From Blastococcus saxobsidens DD2 (GTDB lineage Bacteria > Actinomycetota > Actinomycetes > Mycobacteriales > Geodermatophilaceae), in assembly GCF_000284015.1 (NCBI RefSeq), contig NC_016943.1, forward strand, positions 2,273,541 through 2,337,540: a stretch of DNA of 64,000 bases. Direction: 5' to 3'. Within the stretch, counting starts at the first letter, position 1. Each line of letters starts with the position of its first letter. The notes under the pieces were generated by a model. The model searched no databases. It saw only the letters and a list, made by a program, of their open reading frames with translations, and had not been told where the DNA came from. The translations under genes and the position numbers were made by a program. Positions 1-9,942 of the stretch are shown here, piece after piece.

Positions 1-1
1 T

Positions 2-742
2 GCGGCGGGGCTGCGGATCACCGGTGAGAAGTCGTTCATCACCAACGGCTCGCACGCCGACTCCTACGTCCTCAGCACCGTGGCGGCCGATCCCGAGGCG
101 CCCATGGGGCAGTTCTCCTGCGTCGTGGTGCCGGCGGGGGCCGACGGCCTGACGTGGGGCGGCGAGTGGACCGGCATCGGGATGCGGGGCAACTCCTCCC
201 GGGGCCTGCGCCTGGACGACGTCGTACTGGGGCCCGACCACCTGCTCGGTGCCGAGGGCGACCAGATCTGGTACGTCTTCGAGGTCGTGGCGCCCTACTT
301 CCTGATGGCCATGGCGGGCACGTACGTGGGCGTGGCGCAGGCCTCGCTGGACGAGGCGACCGGCCACCTGTCCCGCCGGGCGCACGCGCACACCGGGCGA
401 CGACTGGCCGGTGAGCCGATCCTGCAGCACCGGCTGGGGGTGCTGTGGGCGCAGGTGGAGCGCACCCGCCGCCTGGTGCACTGGGCCGCCGAGGAGGGCG
501 ACTCCGGCGGCCCGACGGCGCTCCCAGCGCTCACGTCGGCCAAGGCCGAGGTGGCGCAGTGCGCCGTGGAGGTGACCAACGAGGCCATGACCCTGGTGGG
601 CGGCATCGGCTACCGCGACCGGTCACCGCTGGAGCGGCACCTGCGCGACGCCCGGGCGGCCGACGTCATGAGCCCGACGACCGACATCCTGCGCACGTGG
701 ACGGGCCGGGCCGTGCTGGGCCTGCCGCTGCTGGGCGAGTGA
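2..742 (+). CDS. Acyl-CoA dehydrogenase family protein, C-terminal part
   Basis: The left part of the gene lies outside the window; the frame is open from base 2. The visible 246 residues carry the middle beta domain (ITGEKSFITNG, then RGNSSRGLRLDDV) and the C-terminal helical domain of flavin-dependent acyl-CoA dehydrogenases (VGGIGYRDRSPLERHLRDA). These enzymes oxidise acyl-CoA thioesters at C2-C3 using FAD. The C-terminal segment reads ADVMSPTTDILRTW where short- and medium-chain enzymes carry the catalytic glutamate in an EGT-type motif, so this belongs to a divergent subgroup and its substrate is unknown. The stop codon overlaps the GTG of the next gene, suggesting cotranscription. Confidence 0.85.
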   Translation, partial: AAGLRITGEKSFITNGSHADSYVLSTVAADPEAPMGQFSCVVVPAGADGLTWGGEWTGIGMRGNSSRGLRLDDVVLGPDHLLGAEGDQIWYVFEVVAPYFLMAMAGTYVGVAQASLDEATGHLSRRAHAHTGRRLAGEPILQHRLGVLWAQVERTRRLVHWAAEEGDSGGPTALPALTSAKAEVAQCAVEVTNEAMTLVGGIGYRDRSPLERHLRDARAADVMSPTTDILRTWTGRAVLGLPLLGE

Positions 743-2829
743 GCGGCCACGGCGAACCCGGCCGCTGCCTCCTCGTCGACCTCTCGGCGGCCGAGGCGGC
801 GCTGCTGCGGAGGCTGCCGGGGCAGGACAGCGCCTCGGTGGTCGAGCTGGACGCCCGGCTGACCGGCGTTGCGGAGCCGGTGGACCTGGTGGTGATCGGC
901 TCGCTGGCCACCGCGCCCCTGGCGCTGGTCCAGCGGGTGCACCGGCTGGTGCCCGACGCCGGCGTCGCCCTGCTCACCGACGACGTCGCCGGCATCCGCG
1001 GGCAGGCCTCCTACGCCCCCGGCGTGCCCCTCGACCTGCTGGTCGTCTCCGCCGCCGAGGACGACCTGGTGGAGCAGCTGGACCGGCTCCGGCGGTCCAC
1101 GGGCGACCGACGCCGGCACGCCGCCGTCCTGGCCGCGGTGGTGCGCCGTGCCGCTGCCGCCGACGGCCGTGCTCCCACCATCCCGGCGGCCGTCGGGTCG
1201 CTGCTCGAGCACGCGCCGATCGCGGTGCTCGTGGCCGCCCCCTCGGGTGAGCTGCTGGGGTGGAACCGTCGCGGCGAGCACCTCCTCGACCTGCGGGAGG
1301 CGCGCACCGGCCGTTCGGTGGACACCGTCATCCCCGGCGCGGTCGCTTTCATGGCTCCGCTGGTGTCCGGGGCCGGGGCTGCTGGGGGTGCGGATGCCGC
1401 GCCGGCTCCGCTCGAGGTGCGGATCGCCGGGAGGGTCGACGTCGAGCTGACCGCCGTGCGCAGCCAGACCGACGACGGGCGGCCGGTGGTGCTCCTCCTC
1501 GCCACCGACGTGACCGCGCACCGGCAGGCGGAGCGGGAGCGGGACCGGCTCGCGTCCCAGGTCCAGTTGCTCGCCCGCGTCTCCGAGACCCTCGTCGGGT
1601 CGCTGGACGTCGCCGAGTCGCTGTCCCGGCTGGCCGACGTGCTGGTCCCCGCGCTGGCGGACTGGACGAGCATCCAGTTCCGTCCGGAGCGGGACCAGCT
1701 CGCCGCCCTCGCCGTCCGGCACCGTGATGCCTCCCTCGCGGCCGTCGCCCGCCGCGTCGAGGCCCTCATCGCGCGTAGCGGGGTCGGCAGCGAGGCCAGC
1801 CGGCGCGCGGCCGCCGGGGAAGCGGTCCTGTTCCCAGCCGTCGCCCCGGCCACCCTCGACGACCAGGTGCCCGACGCCGACCTGCGGTCGCTCGTGACCC
1901 AGCTGGGGACGGGCAGCGTGCTCGCCGTCCCCGTCCCCGGCCGGGGTGGAGTGCTGGGCTCGCTGCTGCTCGCACGGGCCCCCGGCAGCCCGGGCTTCGT
2001 GCGCGACGACATGTCCCTGGCGACCGAGATCGGGCGCCGGGCCGGGATCGCGCTGGACAACGCCCGGCTCTACGCCGCACAGCGCCACGTGGCCACCGGG
2101 CTCCAGCAGAGCCTGCTGACCGAGCCGCCGGAGCTGCCCTTCGCCGACATCGCGGTGCGTTACGTGGCCGCCGCGCGGGAGGCGCAGGTCGGGGGCGACT
2201 GGTACGACGCCTTCCGGCAGCGACGTGGCGACCTCACGGTCGTCATCGGCGACGTCGTCGGTCACGACACCCGTGCGGCGGCGGCCATGGGACAGCTGCG
2301 ATCACTCGTGCGCGGCATCGGCTTCACCACCGCCGGGACGCCGGCGCAGGTGCTCACCGCCGTCGACGAGGCCGTCGACGGCCTCGAGCTGTCCACCATC
2401 GCGACCGCCGTCCTGGCCGAGCTGTCACCGCGGGAGGACGGCGGGGCCGTGCTGCGCTGGTCGAACGCCGGCCATCCGCCGCCGGCGCTGCTGGGCCCCG
2501 ACGGGCGGGCGCGGCTGCTCGACTACGGCACGGGGCGGGCGGACCTGCTGCTGGGGGTGGATGCGACCAGCGCGCGGCACACCGAGGAGACCACGGTGCC
2601 GGCCGGCGCGACCCTGCTGCTCTACACCGACGGGCTGATCGAGGCCCGCGACCACACCATCGACGACGGGCTGGCGCTGCTGCTGGAGATCCTGGAGCGC
2701 CACGCGCGCGACGGGCTCGACGACCTCTGCGACGCGGTGCTCGGCCGGATGGTGCCGCAGGGCGGGCAGGACGACGTGGCCGTCGTCGCCGTGCGCCCAC
2801 GGCCGGCCGAGGCGGGGCCCTGCGGCTGA
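739..2829 (+). CDS. PAS-GAF-SpoIIE (PP2C-type) serine phosphatase
   Basis: The protein has 696 residues from the GTG that overlaps the upstream stop (GTGA); a longer frame exists upstream but would run inside the dehydrogenase gene. Domains in order are a receiver-like N-terminal region (about 1-115), a PAS domain (LLEHAPIAVLVAAPSGELLGW), a GAF domain, and a C-terminal SpoIIE phosphatase domain with GGDWYDAF, VIGDVVGHD, NAGHPPP and a late GQDDVAV aspartate motif. This architecture is typical of actinobacterial partner-switching phosphatases that act on anti-sigma-factor antagonists. No kinase or antagonist gene is adjacent, so the pathway is unknown. Confidence 0.88.
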   Translation: MSGHGEPGRCLLVDLSAAEAALLRRLPGQDSASVVELDARLTGVAEPVDLVVIGSLATAPLALVQRVHRLVPDAGVALLTDDVAGIRGQASYAPGVPLDLLVVSAAEDDLVEQLDRLRRSTGDRRRHAAVLAAVVRRAAAADGRAPTIPAAVGSLLEHAPIAVLVAAPSGELLGWNRRGEHLLDLREARTGRSVDTVIPGAVAFMAPLVSGAGAAGGADAAPAPLEVRIAGRVDVELTAVRSQTDDGRPVVLLLATDVTAHRQAERERDRLASQVQLLARVSETLVGSLDVAESLSRLADVLVPALADWTSIQFRPERDQLAALAVRHRDASLAAVARRVEALIARSGVGSEASRRAAAGEAVLFPAVAPATLDDQVPDADLRSLVTQLGTGSVLAVPVPGRGGVLGSLLLARAPGSPGFVRDDMSLATEIGRRAGIALDNARLYAAQRHVATGLQQSLLTEPPELPFADIAVRYVAAAREAQVGGDWYDAFRQRRGDLTVVIGDVVGHDTRAAAAMGQLRSLVRGIGFTTAGTPAQVLTAVDEAVDGLELSTIATAVLAELSPREDGGAVLRWSNAGHPPPALLGPDGRARLLDYGTGRADLLLGVDATSARHTEETTVPAGATLLLYTDGLIEARDHTIDDGLALLLEILERHARDGLDDLCDAVLGRMVPQGGQDDVAVVAVRPRPAEAGPCG

Positions 2830-3173
2830 GGCGGATCGGACGACGTGAGCCCCGCGGCCCAGCGGTCGGCGTGTCGTCTCGTCGGCGTGTCGGGGCGGGT
2901 TCCCGCAGCTGGGCAGGCAGGTGTGGCCACGGAACGGGTCCGTCTACATACCGACTCTGACCTGCGGCGATCACGCGGAGTGGTCAGCCGGATCACCTGA
3001 GTGTGACGGTGCCTCCCCGGGTCCGGCGTGCGGCCCCGCAGGGGGTGTGTGACCAGCGGATTTGCCCTGGACCACCGTGACCGAGAGGCTCGGTCGCGAG
3101 GCGCACCACGTCTCGACGTACCGAACGAGCGCCGGCCCTCGCACGGCCGGCGACGACACGATTGGGTTGCACC
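2830..3173 (+). other. Intergenic region upstream of mihF
   Basis: A 344-base gap separates the phosphatase and mihF. No convincing gene lies here on either strand. A CACGAT hexamer (3157-3162), acceptable as an xAnnnT -10 element, sits 11 bases before the mihF ATG and would give a very short leader. Nothing else is clearly recognisable. Confidence 0.4.
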
Positions 3174-3530
3174 ATGCCCCTGCCTGACCTGTCCCCGGAA
3201 CAGCGGGCCGCCGCCCTGGAGAAGGCGGCCGCAGCCCGCAAGGCGCGTGCTGAACTGCGTGAGCGACTCAAGAGCAAGGGCGCCACGGTCGGCGACGTCC
3301 TCAAGCAGGGCGAGACCGACGAAGTGATCGGCAAGATGCGCGTCTCCGCCGTCCTGGAGTCCCTGCCGGGAGTCGGCAAGGCGCGGGCTGCGAAGATCAT
3401 GGAACGCCTGGAGATCTCCCCGACGCGGCGCGTGCGGGGTCTGGGCGCCAACCAGCGGCGGGCCCTGGAGGCCGAGTTCGGCAGCGACCAGGTGGTCGCC
3501 GAACAGGTCCCCGTCGACGGCGCCGTCTGA
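3174..3530 (+). CDS. mihF: Integration host factor, actinobacterial type (MihF/sIHF)
   Basis: The 118-residue basic protein binds DNA non-specifically and shapes the nucleoid. It has an N-terminal helix rich in Ala, Lys and Arg and an H2TH-like core with LPGVGKARAAKIMERLEI, the signature of the mycobacterial and streptomycete factor. The start is placed at ATG 3174 (MPLPDLS); an in-frame TTG at 3162 would add four residues but overlaps the likely promoter. Position directly before gmk is conserved across actinobacteria and supports the call. Confidence 0.93.
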   Translation: MPLPDLSPEQRAAALEKAAAARKARAELRERLKSKGATVGDVLKQGETDEVIGKMRVSAVLESLPGVGKARAAKIMERLEISPTRRVRGLGANQRRALEAEFGSDQVVAEQVPVDGAV

Positions 3531-3571
3531 GGAGCCGCCGGCACCGCTGACGACCCGGGCGAGGACGACGA

Positions 3572-4171
3572 GTGGCTGCAGCGACATCGGCACGGCTGAC
3601 CGTGCTCTCCGGACCCTCCGGGGTGGGCAAGGGCACCGTGGTCGCCGCGGTCCGGCAGCGGCACCCCGATGTGTGGGTGTCGGTGTCGGTGACCACTCGT
3701 CGTCCTCGCGTCGGTGAGGTCGACGGCGTCCACTACCACTTCGTCGAGGACGCCGAGTTCGATCGCCTGATCGCCACCGACGGGCTGCTGGAGTGGGCCG
3801 AGTACGCCGGCAACCGCTACGGCACCCCGGTCGCTCCCGTGGCGGCGCAGCTGGCCACCGGCCGGCCGGCGCTGCTGGAGATCGAGCTGCAGGGCGCCCG
3901 GCAGGTGCGGGCCCGGGCACAGGAGGCGCAGCTGGTCTTCCTCGCCCCGCCTTCCTGGGGGGAACTGGTCAGCCGGCTGGCCGGCCGCGGGTCGGAGCCG
4001 GCGGCCGTCCAGGAGCGCCGGCTGGCCATCGCGCAGGCCGAGCTCGTCTCGTCCGGGGAGTTCGACGTGGTCGTCGTCAACGACGACGTGGCCCGCGCTG
4101 CGGACGAGTTGGTAGGCTTGCTGACTGCGCCGTCACCCAGCCTCTGTCCGGGCGGCAGCGCCCACGAGTGA
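3572..4171 (+). CDS. gmk: Guanylate kinase
   Basis: The 199-residue enzyme phosphorylates GMP to GDP with ATP in the cytoplasm. The P-loop [11 protein letters not shown] lies near residue 12, followed by the GMP-binding [21 protein letters not shown] segment and the [10 protein letters not shown] motif. GTG 3572 has a GAGGA Shine-Dalgarno 6 bases upstream. It stands in the conserved mihF-gmk-rpoZ order. The C-terminal tail after the core is short and not conserved. Confidence 0.97.
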   Translation: MAAATSARLTVLSGPSGVGKGTVVAAVRQRHPDVWVSVSVTTRRPRVGEVDGVHYHFVEDAEFDRLIATDGLLEWAEYAGNRYGTPVAPVAAQLATGRPALLEIELQGARQVRARAQEAQLVFLAPPSWGELVSRLAGRGSEPAAVQERRLAIAQAELVSSGEFDVVVVNDDVARAADELVGLLTAPSPSLCPGGSAHE

Positions 4172-4231
4172 GCGGCCGGCCGGCCGGCCGCCGCCCACTC
4201 CCGCCGAACGATCGAGGAGACCCGCCCGCCC

Positions 4232-4495
4232 GTGTCCGGAGTCGCACCCGCCCCCGAGGGCATCACCAACCCGCCGATCGACGAGCTCCTCGAGCGCACC
4301 AGCAGCAAGTACGGGCTGGTCATCTTCGCCGCCAAGCGCGCGCGCCAGATCAACGCCTACTACAGCCAGCTCTCCGAGGGCCTGCTGGAGTACGTCGGCC
4401 CGCTGGTCGACACCGCGCCGCAGGAGAAGCCCCTGTCGATCGCGCTGCGCGAGATCAACGAGGGCCTGCTGGCCCACACCGCCGGCGAGAACTGA
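4232..4495 (+). CDS. rpoZ: DNA-directed RNA polymerase omega subunit
   Basis: The 87-residue omega subunit helps assemble and stabilise the beta-prime subunit of RNA polymerase. It shows the actinobacterial pattern: [20 protein letters not shown] at the N-terminus, [15 protein letters not shown] in the middle and [15 protein letters not shown] near the end. GTG 4232 follows a purine-rich site (GAGGAGA) about 11 bases upstream. A strong hairpin follows the gene and probably ends the mihF-gmk-rpoZ transcript. Confidence 0.96.
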   Translation: MSGVAPAPEGITNPPIDELLERTSSKYGLVIFAAKRARQINAYYSQLSEGLLEYVGPLVDTAPQEKPLSIALREINEGLLAHTAGEN

Positions 4496-4534
4496 AACGC
4501 CCGTCCGCCGGCCGGCGGGCACCCGCTTTGTGAT

Positions 4535-4562
4535 GACGCCCCCGGTCCGTACCGGGGGCGTC
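4535..4562 (+). terminator. Strong stem-loop after rpoZ
   Basis: A perfect 12-bp inverted repeat, GACGCCCCCGGT / ACCGGGGGCGTC, has a 4-base CCGT loop. There is no T run after it, as is usual for hairpin terminators in very GC-rich actinobacteria. A second palindrome (CCGCCGGCCGGCGG, 4507-4520) precedes it. It sits between rpoZ and coaBC, before the coaBC promoter. Confidence 0.75.
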
Positions 4563-4587
4563 GTCGTGTCTGCGGCAGGATGACCGC

Positions 4588-5826
4588 ATGAGTCGGATCG
4601 TCCTGGGCGTCAGTGGTGGCGTCGCCGCCTACAAGGCGGCGCTGCTGCTGCGGGCCTTCACCGAGGCAGGGCACGACGTCCGCGTCGTCCCCACGCCCGG
4701 GGCGCTGCACTTCGTCGGCGCCGCGACCTTCGAGGCGCTGTCGGGCAACCCGGTCACCACCGACGTGTGGTCCGACGTCCCGGAGGTGGCGCACGTCCGG
4801 ATCGGCCAGGAGGCCGACCTCGTCGTCGTCGCCCCGGCCACCGCCGACCTGCTGGCCCGGGCCGCCACGGGGCGCGCGGACGACCTGCTCACCGCCACGC
4901 TGCTCACCGCGCACTGCCCGGTGGTCTTCGTCCCGGCGATGCACACCGAGATGTGGCTGCATCCGGCCACCCAGGACAACGTCGCCACGCTGCGCCGGCG
5001 GGGGGCGGTCGTGCTGCCCCCGGCGATCGGCCGGCTGACCGGACCCGACTCCGGTCCCGGCCGGCTGCCGGAGCCCGCCGACATCGCCGCGCTGGCCGGC
5101 GTCGTGCTCGCCGGGGGTGCCGCGGCGCTGCCGAGCGACCTCACCGGGCGGCGGGTGGTGATCAGCGCCGGCGGAACACGCGAACCGCTGGACCCGGTGC
5201 GCTACCTGGGGAACCGCTCCTCGGGCAAGCAGGGGTGGGCGCTGGCGCGGGTCGCCGCCGCCCGCGGGGCCGAGGTGGTGCTGGTGGCGGCGAACGTGGA
5301 GCTACCGGCGCCCTTCGGCGTCCGCGTCGCCCCGGTGGGGACGGCCGAGGAGCTGCGGGCCGCCATGCTCGCCGAGGCAGGGGCAGGGGAGGCGGTCGCC
5401 GACGTCGTGGTGATGAGCGCCGCGGTCGCCGACTTCCGGCCGGTCAGCGTCGCCGCCACCAAGCTGAAGAAGGGCGCGGCCAGCGAGCCGAGCGCGATCG
5501 AGCTCGCCCGCAACTCCGACGTGCTGGCCGAGCTGGTGACGAAGCGGCCGCCCGGTCAACTGGTCGTGGGCTTCGCCGCCGAGACCGGCGACGACGACGC
5601 CGACGTGCTCACCCATGCCCGCGCCAAGCTGGCCCGCAAGGGCTGCGACCTGCTGGTCGTCAACGACGTCTCGGCCGGGCAGGTGTTCGGCCGAGCCGAC
5701 AACGCCGTCGTCGTGCTCGGTGCCGAGGGCCCGGACACCGAGGTGCCGCACGGCAGCAAGGACGCCGTGGCCGCCGGCATCTGGACCGCCGTGAGCGCCC
5801 GGCTGGCCCCGCCGGCCGGCGCATGA
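4588..5826 (+). CDS. coaBC: Bifunctional phosphopantothenoylcysteine decarboxylase / phosphopantothenate-cysteine ligase
   Basis: The 412-residue enzyme carries two consecutive steps of coenzyme A synthesis: ligation of cysteine to 4'-phosphopantothenate (CoaB) and FMN-dependent decarboxylation (CoaC). The N-terminal CoaC half has GVSGGVAAYK, the catalytic histidine in EVAHVRIG and the substrate loop PAMHTEMW. The CoaB half starts at about residue 180 with ISAGGTREPLDPVRYLGNRS and later shows the conserved TKLKK and VVNDVS. The ATG has a CAGGAT -10-like hexamer exactly 6 bases upstream, so the mRNA is probably leaderless. Confidence 0.96.
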   Translation: MSRIVLGVSGGVAAYKAALLLRAFTEAGHDVRVVPTPGALHFVGAATFEALSGNPVTTDVWSDVPEVAHVRIGQEADLVVVAPATADLLARAATGRADDLLTATLLTAHCPVVFVPAMHTEMWLHPATQDNVATLRRRGAVVLPPAIGRLTGPDSGPGRLPEPADIAALAGVVLAGGAAALPSDLTGRRVVISAGGTREPLDPVRYLGNRSSGKQGWALARVAAARGAEVVLVAANVELPAPFGVRVAPVGTAEELRAAMLAEAGAGEAVADVVVMSAAVADFRPVSVAATKLKKGAASEPSAIELARNSDVLAELVTKRPPGQLVVGFAAETGDDDADVLTHARAKLARKGCDLLVVNDVSAGQVFGRADNAVVVLGAEGPDTEVPHGSKDAVAAGIWTAVSARLAPPAGA

Positions 5827-5861
5827 CGGACGCCGCGGTGCCGTCCGCCGGAGCCCGCCGG

Positions 5862-5867
5862 TAACGT
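5862..5867 (+). promoter_or_regulatory. Probable -10 element for metK
   Basis: TAACGT fits the actinobacterial TAnnnT -10 consensus and would give a leader of about 100 bases before metK. No good -35 is visible. I looked for a SAM riboswitch in the leader and could not recognise one. Confidence 0.4.
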
Positions 5868-5972
5868 GCACCCAGGTGCTCCGCACGGACGTCGCGCAGC
5901 ACCCCGTCGTCCACCGTCGCGCTGCCGCCACCCGGCCACCGCTCACCCACCCACCGTCCCAGGGAGTTCCGA

Positions 5973-7169
5973 GTGCCACGCCGTCTCTTCACCTCCGAGT
6001 CGGTCACCGAGGGCCACCCGGACAAGATCGCCGACCAGATCAGCGACTCGATCCTGGACGCGATGCTCACCGAGGACCCGCGCAGCCGGGTCGCGGTCGA
6101 GACCCTCATCACCACCGGCCAGGTGCACATCGCCGGTGAGGTGACCACCGCCGGCTACGTCGACATCCCGGCGATCGTCCGGGAGACCGTCCTCGGCATC
6201 GGCTACGACTCCTCGCGCAAGGGCTTCGACGGCGCCTCGTGCGGCGTCAGCGTGTCGATCGGCGCCCAGTCGCCGGACATCGCCCAGGGCGTCGACACCG
6301 GGTACGAGGCCCGCACGGGCGCCAGTCCCGACGACGCGATCGAGCGCCAGGGTGCCGGCGACCAGGGCCTGATGTTCGGCTACGCCAGCGACGAGACCCC
6401 CGAGCTGATGCCGCTGCCCATCGCGCTGGCGCACCGGCTGTCCCGCCGGCTGTCGGCGGTGCGCAAGGACGGCTCGGTGCCCTACCTGCGGCCCGACGGC
6501 AAGACCCAGGTCACCGTCGTCTACGAGGACGACCGGCCGGTCGCCGTCGACACGGTGGTCGTCTCCTCGCAGCACGCCGAGGACATCTCGATCGAGACGC
6601 TGCTGACCCCCGACATCGAGGAACTCGTCGTCGAGCCGGAGCTCGCGGCGCTGGGCCTGCCCACCACCGGCCACCGGCTGCTGGTGAACCCGACCGGCAA
6701 GTTCGTCATCGGCGGCCCCATGGGGGATGCCGGCCTCACCGGCCGCAAGATCATCGTCGACACCTACGGCGGCATGGCCCGGCACGGTGGCGGCGCGTTC
6801 TCCGGCAAGGACCCGTCGAAGGTCGACCGCTCCGGCGCGTACGCCATGCGCTGGGTGGCCAAGAACGTCGTCGCGGCCGGCCTGGCCCGCCGCTGCGAGG
6901 TCCAGGTGGCCTACGCGATCGGCGCCGCCCACCCGGTCGGCCTGTTCGTGGAGACGTTCGGCACCGGCACGGTCGCCGACGAGGTCCTGGAGAAGGCGAT
7001 CACCTCGGTGTTCGACCTCCGGCCGGGTGCGATCGTGCGCGACCTCGACCTGCTGCGGCCCATCTACCGGCCCACCGCCGCCTACGGGCACTTCGGCCGC
7101 GCCGACCTCGACCTGCCGTGGGAGCGCCTCGACCGCATCGAGGCGCTGCGCTCCGCCGTAGGGGTGTAA
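5973..7169 (+). CDS. metK: S-adenosylmethionine synthetase
   Basis: The 398-residue enzyme makes S-adenosylmethionine from methionine and ATP. Family motifs are all present: [20 protein letters not shown] at the N-terminus, the flexible-loop region [12 protein letters not shown], and the P-loop-like [22 protein letters not shown] 5973 has AGGGAG about 8 bases upstream, and the protein begins [14 protein letters not shown] as in other actinobacteria. It stands between coaBC and priA, a conserved order. Confidence 0.97.
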   Translation: MPRRLFTSESVTEGHPDKIADQISDSILDAMLTEDPRSRVAVETLITTGQVHIAGEVTTAGYVDIPAIVRETVLGIGYDSSRKGFDGASCGVSVSIGAQSPDIAQGVDTGYEARTGASPDDAIERQGAGDQGLMFGYASDETPELMPLPIALAHRLSRRLSAVRKDGSVPYLRPDGKTQVTVVYEDDRPVAVDTVVVSSQHAEDISIETLLTPDIEELVVEPELAALGLPTTGHRLLVNPTGKFVIGGPMGDAGLTGRKIIVDTYGGMARHGGGAFSGKDPSKVDRSGAYAMRWVAKNVVAAGLARRCEVQVAYAIGAAHPVGLFVETFGTGTVADEVLEKAITSVFDLRPGAIVRDLDLLRPIYRPTAAYGHFGRADLDLPWERLDRIEALRSAVGV

Positions 7170-7249
7170 CGGGCTCGTCCGCCGCGGGCTCGGGGCCGGA
7201 TCCGGGACGGGGCCGCGGGACTGTCGGTGGGAGCGGGGAGACTGGTCCG

Positions 7250-9211
7250 GTGCAGGTCGCCCGGGTCGTCGTCGATGTCCCGCTGGCCCACCTCGACCGG
7301 CCGTTCGACTACGCGGTGCCGGAGAAGTTCGCCGGCACCGTGCAGGCCGGCTGCCGGGTGCGGGTCCGGTTCCACGGCCGGCTGGTCGACGGCGTGGTCT
7401 GGGAGCTGGGCGACACCACCGACTTCACCGGCACCCTGCAGCTGCTCTCGCACGTGCCCTCCGGGGAACCGGTGCTCACGCCGCAGGTCGCCCGTCTGGT
7501 GCGGGCCGTCGCCGACCGGTACGCGGGCACCGCGAGCGACGTCCTCCGCCTCGCCCTGCCGCCGCGCCGGGCCGCCGCGGAGAAGCGGCTCTCGCCGACG
7601 CCCGGTGAGCTACCCGGTCCGCCGGACCCCGCCGGATTCGCCCGGTACCAGGCCGGGCCGGCGCTGCTGACCGCGCTGGCCGAGGGTCGTCCCGGGCGGG
7701 CGGTGTGGACCGCCCTGCCCGGCGAGGACTGGCCCACCCGGCTCGTCGAGCTGTGCCGCGCCGCGCTCTCCGGCCGGCGCGGCGCCCTGGTGGTCGTGCC
7801 CGACGGCAAGGACCTCGACCGGCTCACGGCGGCGGCCGAGCGGCTGCTGCCCGCCGACTCGTTCACCGTGCTGCGTGCCGACGACTCGCCCGAGAAGCGC
7901 TACCGCCGCTTCCTGGCCGCCTCGCGGGGGGCCGCGCAGGTCGTGCTGGGCACCCGGGCAGCGATGTTCGCGCCGGTCCGGGACCTGGGACTGGTGATCG
8001 TCTGGGACGACGGCGACGACCTGCACTCCGACGACCACGCGCCCTACCCGCACGCCCGCGACGTGCTCGTCCAGCGCGCCTGGCTGGACTCCTGCGCCGC
8101 GGTGGTCGCCGGCACCACGCGCACCGCCGAGGCCGCGCTGCTGGTCGAGTCGGGGTGGGCGCACGAGCTCGTCGCCGACCGTGCGGTGCTGCGGAGCGCG
8201 GCGCCCCGCGTGCAGGCGCTCGGGGACGACTTCGAACTGGCCCGCGACCCGGCCGCCCGCACCGCCCGCCTTCCGTCGCTGGCGTACGAGGCGGCCCGCA
8301 AGGCGCTGGCCGCCGGCGCGCCCGTGCTCGTGCAGGTGCCGCGCCGGGGATACGTGCCGTCCCTGTCCTGCGCCCGCTGCCGGGCGCCCGCCCGCTGCGG
8401 GCAGTGCGCGGGACCGCTGGGCATCTCGCCGCGGCCGGGCCCGGGTGGAGCCCGGATCCCGGCCTGCCGCTGGTGCGCCCGCCCGGCGGCCACCTTCGAC
8501 TGCCCGCACTGCCACGGGACGAAGCTGCGCGCCGCGGTGGTGGGGGAGTCGCGCACCGCCGAGGAGCTGGCCCGCGCCTTCGCGGGCACGACCGTCCGGA
8601 CCTCAGGAAGCACCTCCGGCGTGCTCGCCTCCGTTCCGGCCGGCCCCGCGCTGGTCGTGGCCACCCCCGGCGCCGAACCCGTGGCCGACGGCGGCTACGG
8701 CGCCGCGCTCCTGCTGGACTCGTGGGCGCTGCTGGGCCGCGCTGACCTGCGCGCGGGGGAGGAGACCCTGCGCCGGTGGACGAACGCTGCCGCCCTCGTG
8801 CGTCCGGCGTCCGCCGGAGGGCTGGTCGTCGTGGCCGCCGACGCCGCGCATCCCGTCGTCCAGGCGCTGGTGCGCTGGGATCCGGCCTGGCTGGCCGAGC
8901 GCGAGCTGGCCGACCGGCGGGAGCTCGGCTTCCCGCCCGTCACCCGGATGGCGTCGCTGGTCGGGTCGCCGGCCGCGCTGGCCGAGTTCCTCGCGGCCGC
9001 CCGGCTGCCCGCCGACGCCGACCTGCTCGGCCCTGTGCCGGAGCGACCCCGGCCCGGCCAGGACGGTGAGCGGGAGCGCTACCTGGTGCGGGTGCCGCGC
9101 ACCGAGGGGGCTGCCCTGGCGCACGCGCTGGCAGAGGTGCAGGGCGTACGGAGTGCGAAGAAGACTCCCGAGCACGTGCGGGTGCAGCTCGACCCGCTCG
9201 ACCTGGTGTGA
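7250..9211 (+). CDS. priA: Probable replication restart protein PriA (ATPase motifs degenerate)
   Basis: The 653-residue protein begins at GTG 7250 ([21 protein letters not shown]), with a GAGACT -10-like hexamer 6 bases before it. The N-terminal 3'-end-binding domain, the helicase-fold core and the zinc region (eight cysteines between about residues 374 and 424: CARC, CGQC, CRWC, CPHC) identify PriA. There is no Walker A GKT motif, and the DEAH box is replaced by WDDGDDLH. Loss of ATPase motifs is known for actinobacterial PriA, so it is probably a DNA-binding primosome protein without helicase activity. Its stop overlaps the next start (GTGA). Confidence 0.92.
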   Translation: MQVARVVVDVPLAHLDRPFDYAVPEKFAGTVQAGCRVRVRFHGRLVDGVVWELGDTTDFTGTLQLLSHVPSGEPVLTPQVARLVRAVADRYAGTASDVLRLALPPRRAAAEKRLSPTPGELPGPPDPAGFARYQAGPALLTALAEGRPGRAVWTALPGEDWPTRLVELCRAALSGRRGALVVVPDGKDLDRLTAAAERLLPADSFTVLRADDSPEKRYRRFLAASRGAAQVVLGTRAAMFAPVRDLGLVIVWDDGDDLHSDDHAPYPHARDVLVQRAWLDSCAAVVAGTTRTAEAALLVESGWAHELVADRAVLRSAAPRVQALGDDFELARDPAARTARLPSLAYEAARKALAAGAPVLVQVPRRGYVPSLSCARCRAPARCGQCAGPLGISPRPGPGGARIPACRWCARPAATFDCPHCHGTKLRAAVVGESRTAEELARAFAGTTVRTSGSTSGVLASVPAGPALVVATPGAEPVADGGYGAALLLDSWALLGRADLRAGEETLRRWTNAAALVRPASAGGLVVVAADAAHPVVQALVRWDPAWLAERELADRRELGFPPVTRMASLVGSPAALAEFLAAARLPADADLLGPVPERPRPGQDGERERYLVRVPRTEGAALAHALAEVQGVRSAKKTPEHVRVQLDPLDLV

Positions 9212-9942
9212 GGACCCGCGTGAAGACGATCGGCCTGCTGGGCGGGATGAGCTGGGAGAGCAGCGCGCTGTACTACCGGCTGCTCAACGAGTCCGTGCGC
9301 GAGCGGCTGGGCGGGCTGCACTCGGCGCGCTGCATCCTGCTGTCGGTGGACTTCGCCGAGATCGAACGGCTCCAGGCGGCGGGGAGGTGGATCGAGGCGG
9401 GCGCTCTGCTGGCGGCCGACGCCCGCGCGCTGCAGGCAGCCGGAGCCGATGTGGTCGTCCTCTGCACCAACACGATGCACACCGTGGCCGGCGCGGTGGC
9501 GGACGCGGTCGACGTGCCGTTCCTCCACATCGGGGACAGCACCGCCGAGGCGGTCACCGACGCGGGGCTCACCCGCGTCGGCCTGCTGGGCACGCGCTAC
9601 ACGATGGAGCAGCCGTTCATGGTGGACCGGCTGGCCGCTGCCGGCCTGGAGGTGCTCGTCCCGGGCGCGGCGGACCGGGAGCTGGTGCACCGGGTCATCT
9701 ACGAGGAGCTCGTCCGCGGAGTCGTCCGGGACGAGTCCCGGGGGGCCTACCGGGAGGTGGTCGACCGGCTGGTCGCCCGCGGGGCCCAGGGCGTGGTGCT
9801 CGGCTGCACCGAGATCGAGCTGCTCATCGGGCCGGACGACGTCGACGTCCCAACCTTTCCGACGACGGCGTTGCACGTGGCCGCGGCCGTCCGGGCCGCG
9901 CTGGCGGGAGGCGGGCCGGCGGCCCGCCTACGATCGACGGGT
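9208..9942 (+). CDS. Aspartate/glutamate racemase family protein (3' end unresolved)
   Basis: The protein resembles cofactor-independent amino acid racemases. [18 protein letters not shown] opens it, the first catalytic cysteine is in VVLCTNTMH and the second in [11 protein letters not shown]. Family members are about 230-240 residues, which places the natural end near 9900-9940. No stop codon occurs in this frame there; the frame stays open across the whole def gene and into the fmt frame, ending at 11415. A 1-2 base shift near 9905-9935 would give a TGA at 9942-9944 overlapping the def start. The end given here is therefore an estimate. Confidence 0.75.
9929..9934 (+). promoter_or_regulatory. 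-10 element of def (leaderless start)
   Basis: TACGAT lies exactly 6 bases before the def GTG, so transcription would begin at or next to the start codon. It fits the actinobacterial TAnnnT consensus. It lies within the end of the racemase gene. Confidence 0.6.

Noticed and set aside
610..2265. Long antisense open frame (about 550 codons) opposite the SpoIIE phosphatase
   Set aside because: Low-complexity Arg/Gly/His-rich translation with no motifs; expected from GC-rich codon bias. The sense strand has a full domain architecture.
3162..3173. TTG start for mihF four codons upstream
   Set aside because: Overlaps the probable promoter and does not match the family N-terminus.
5868..5972. Possible SAM riboswitch upstream of metK
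   Set aside because: I could not find the conserved helices of known SAM riboswitch classes by eye; a covariance search would be decisive.
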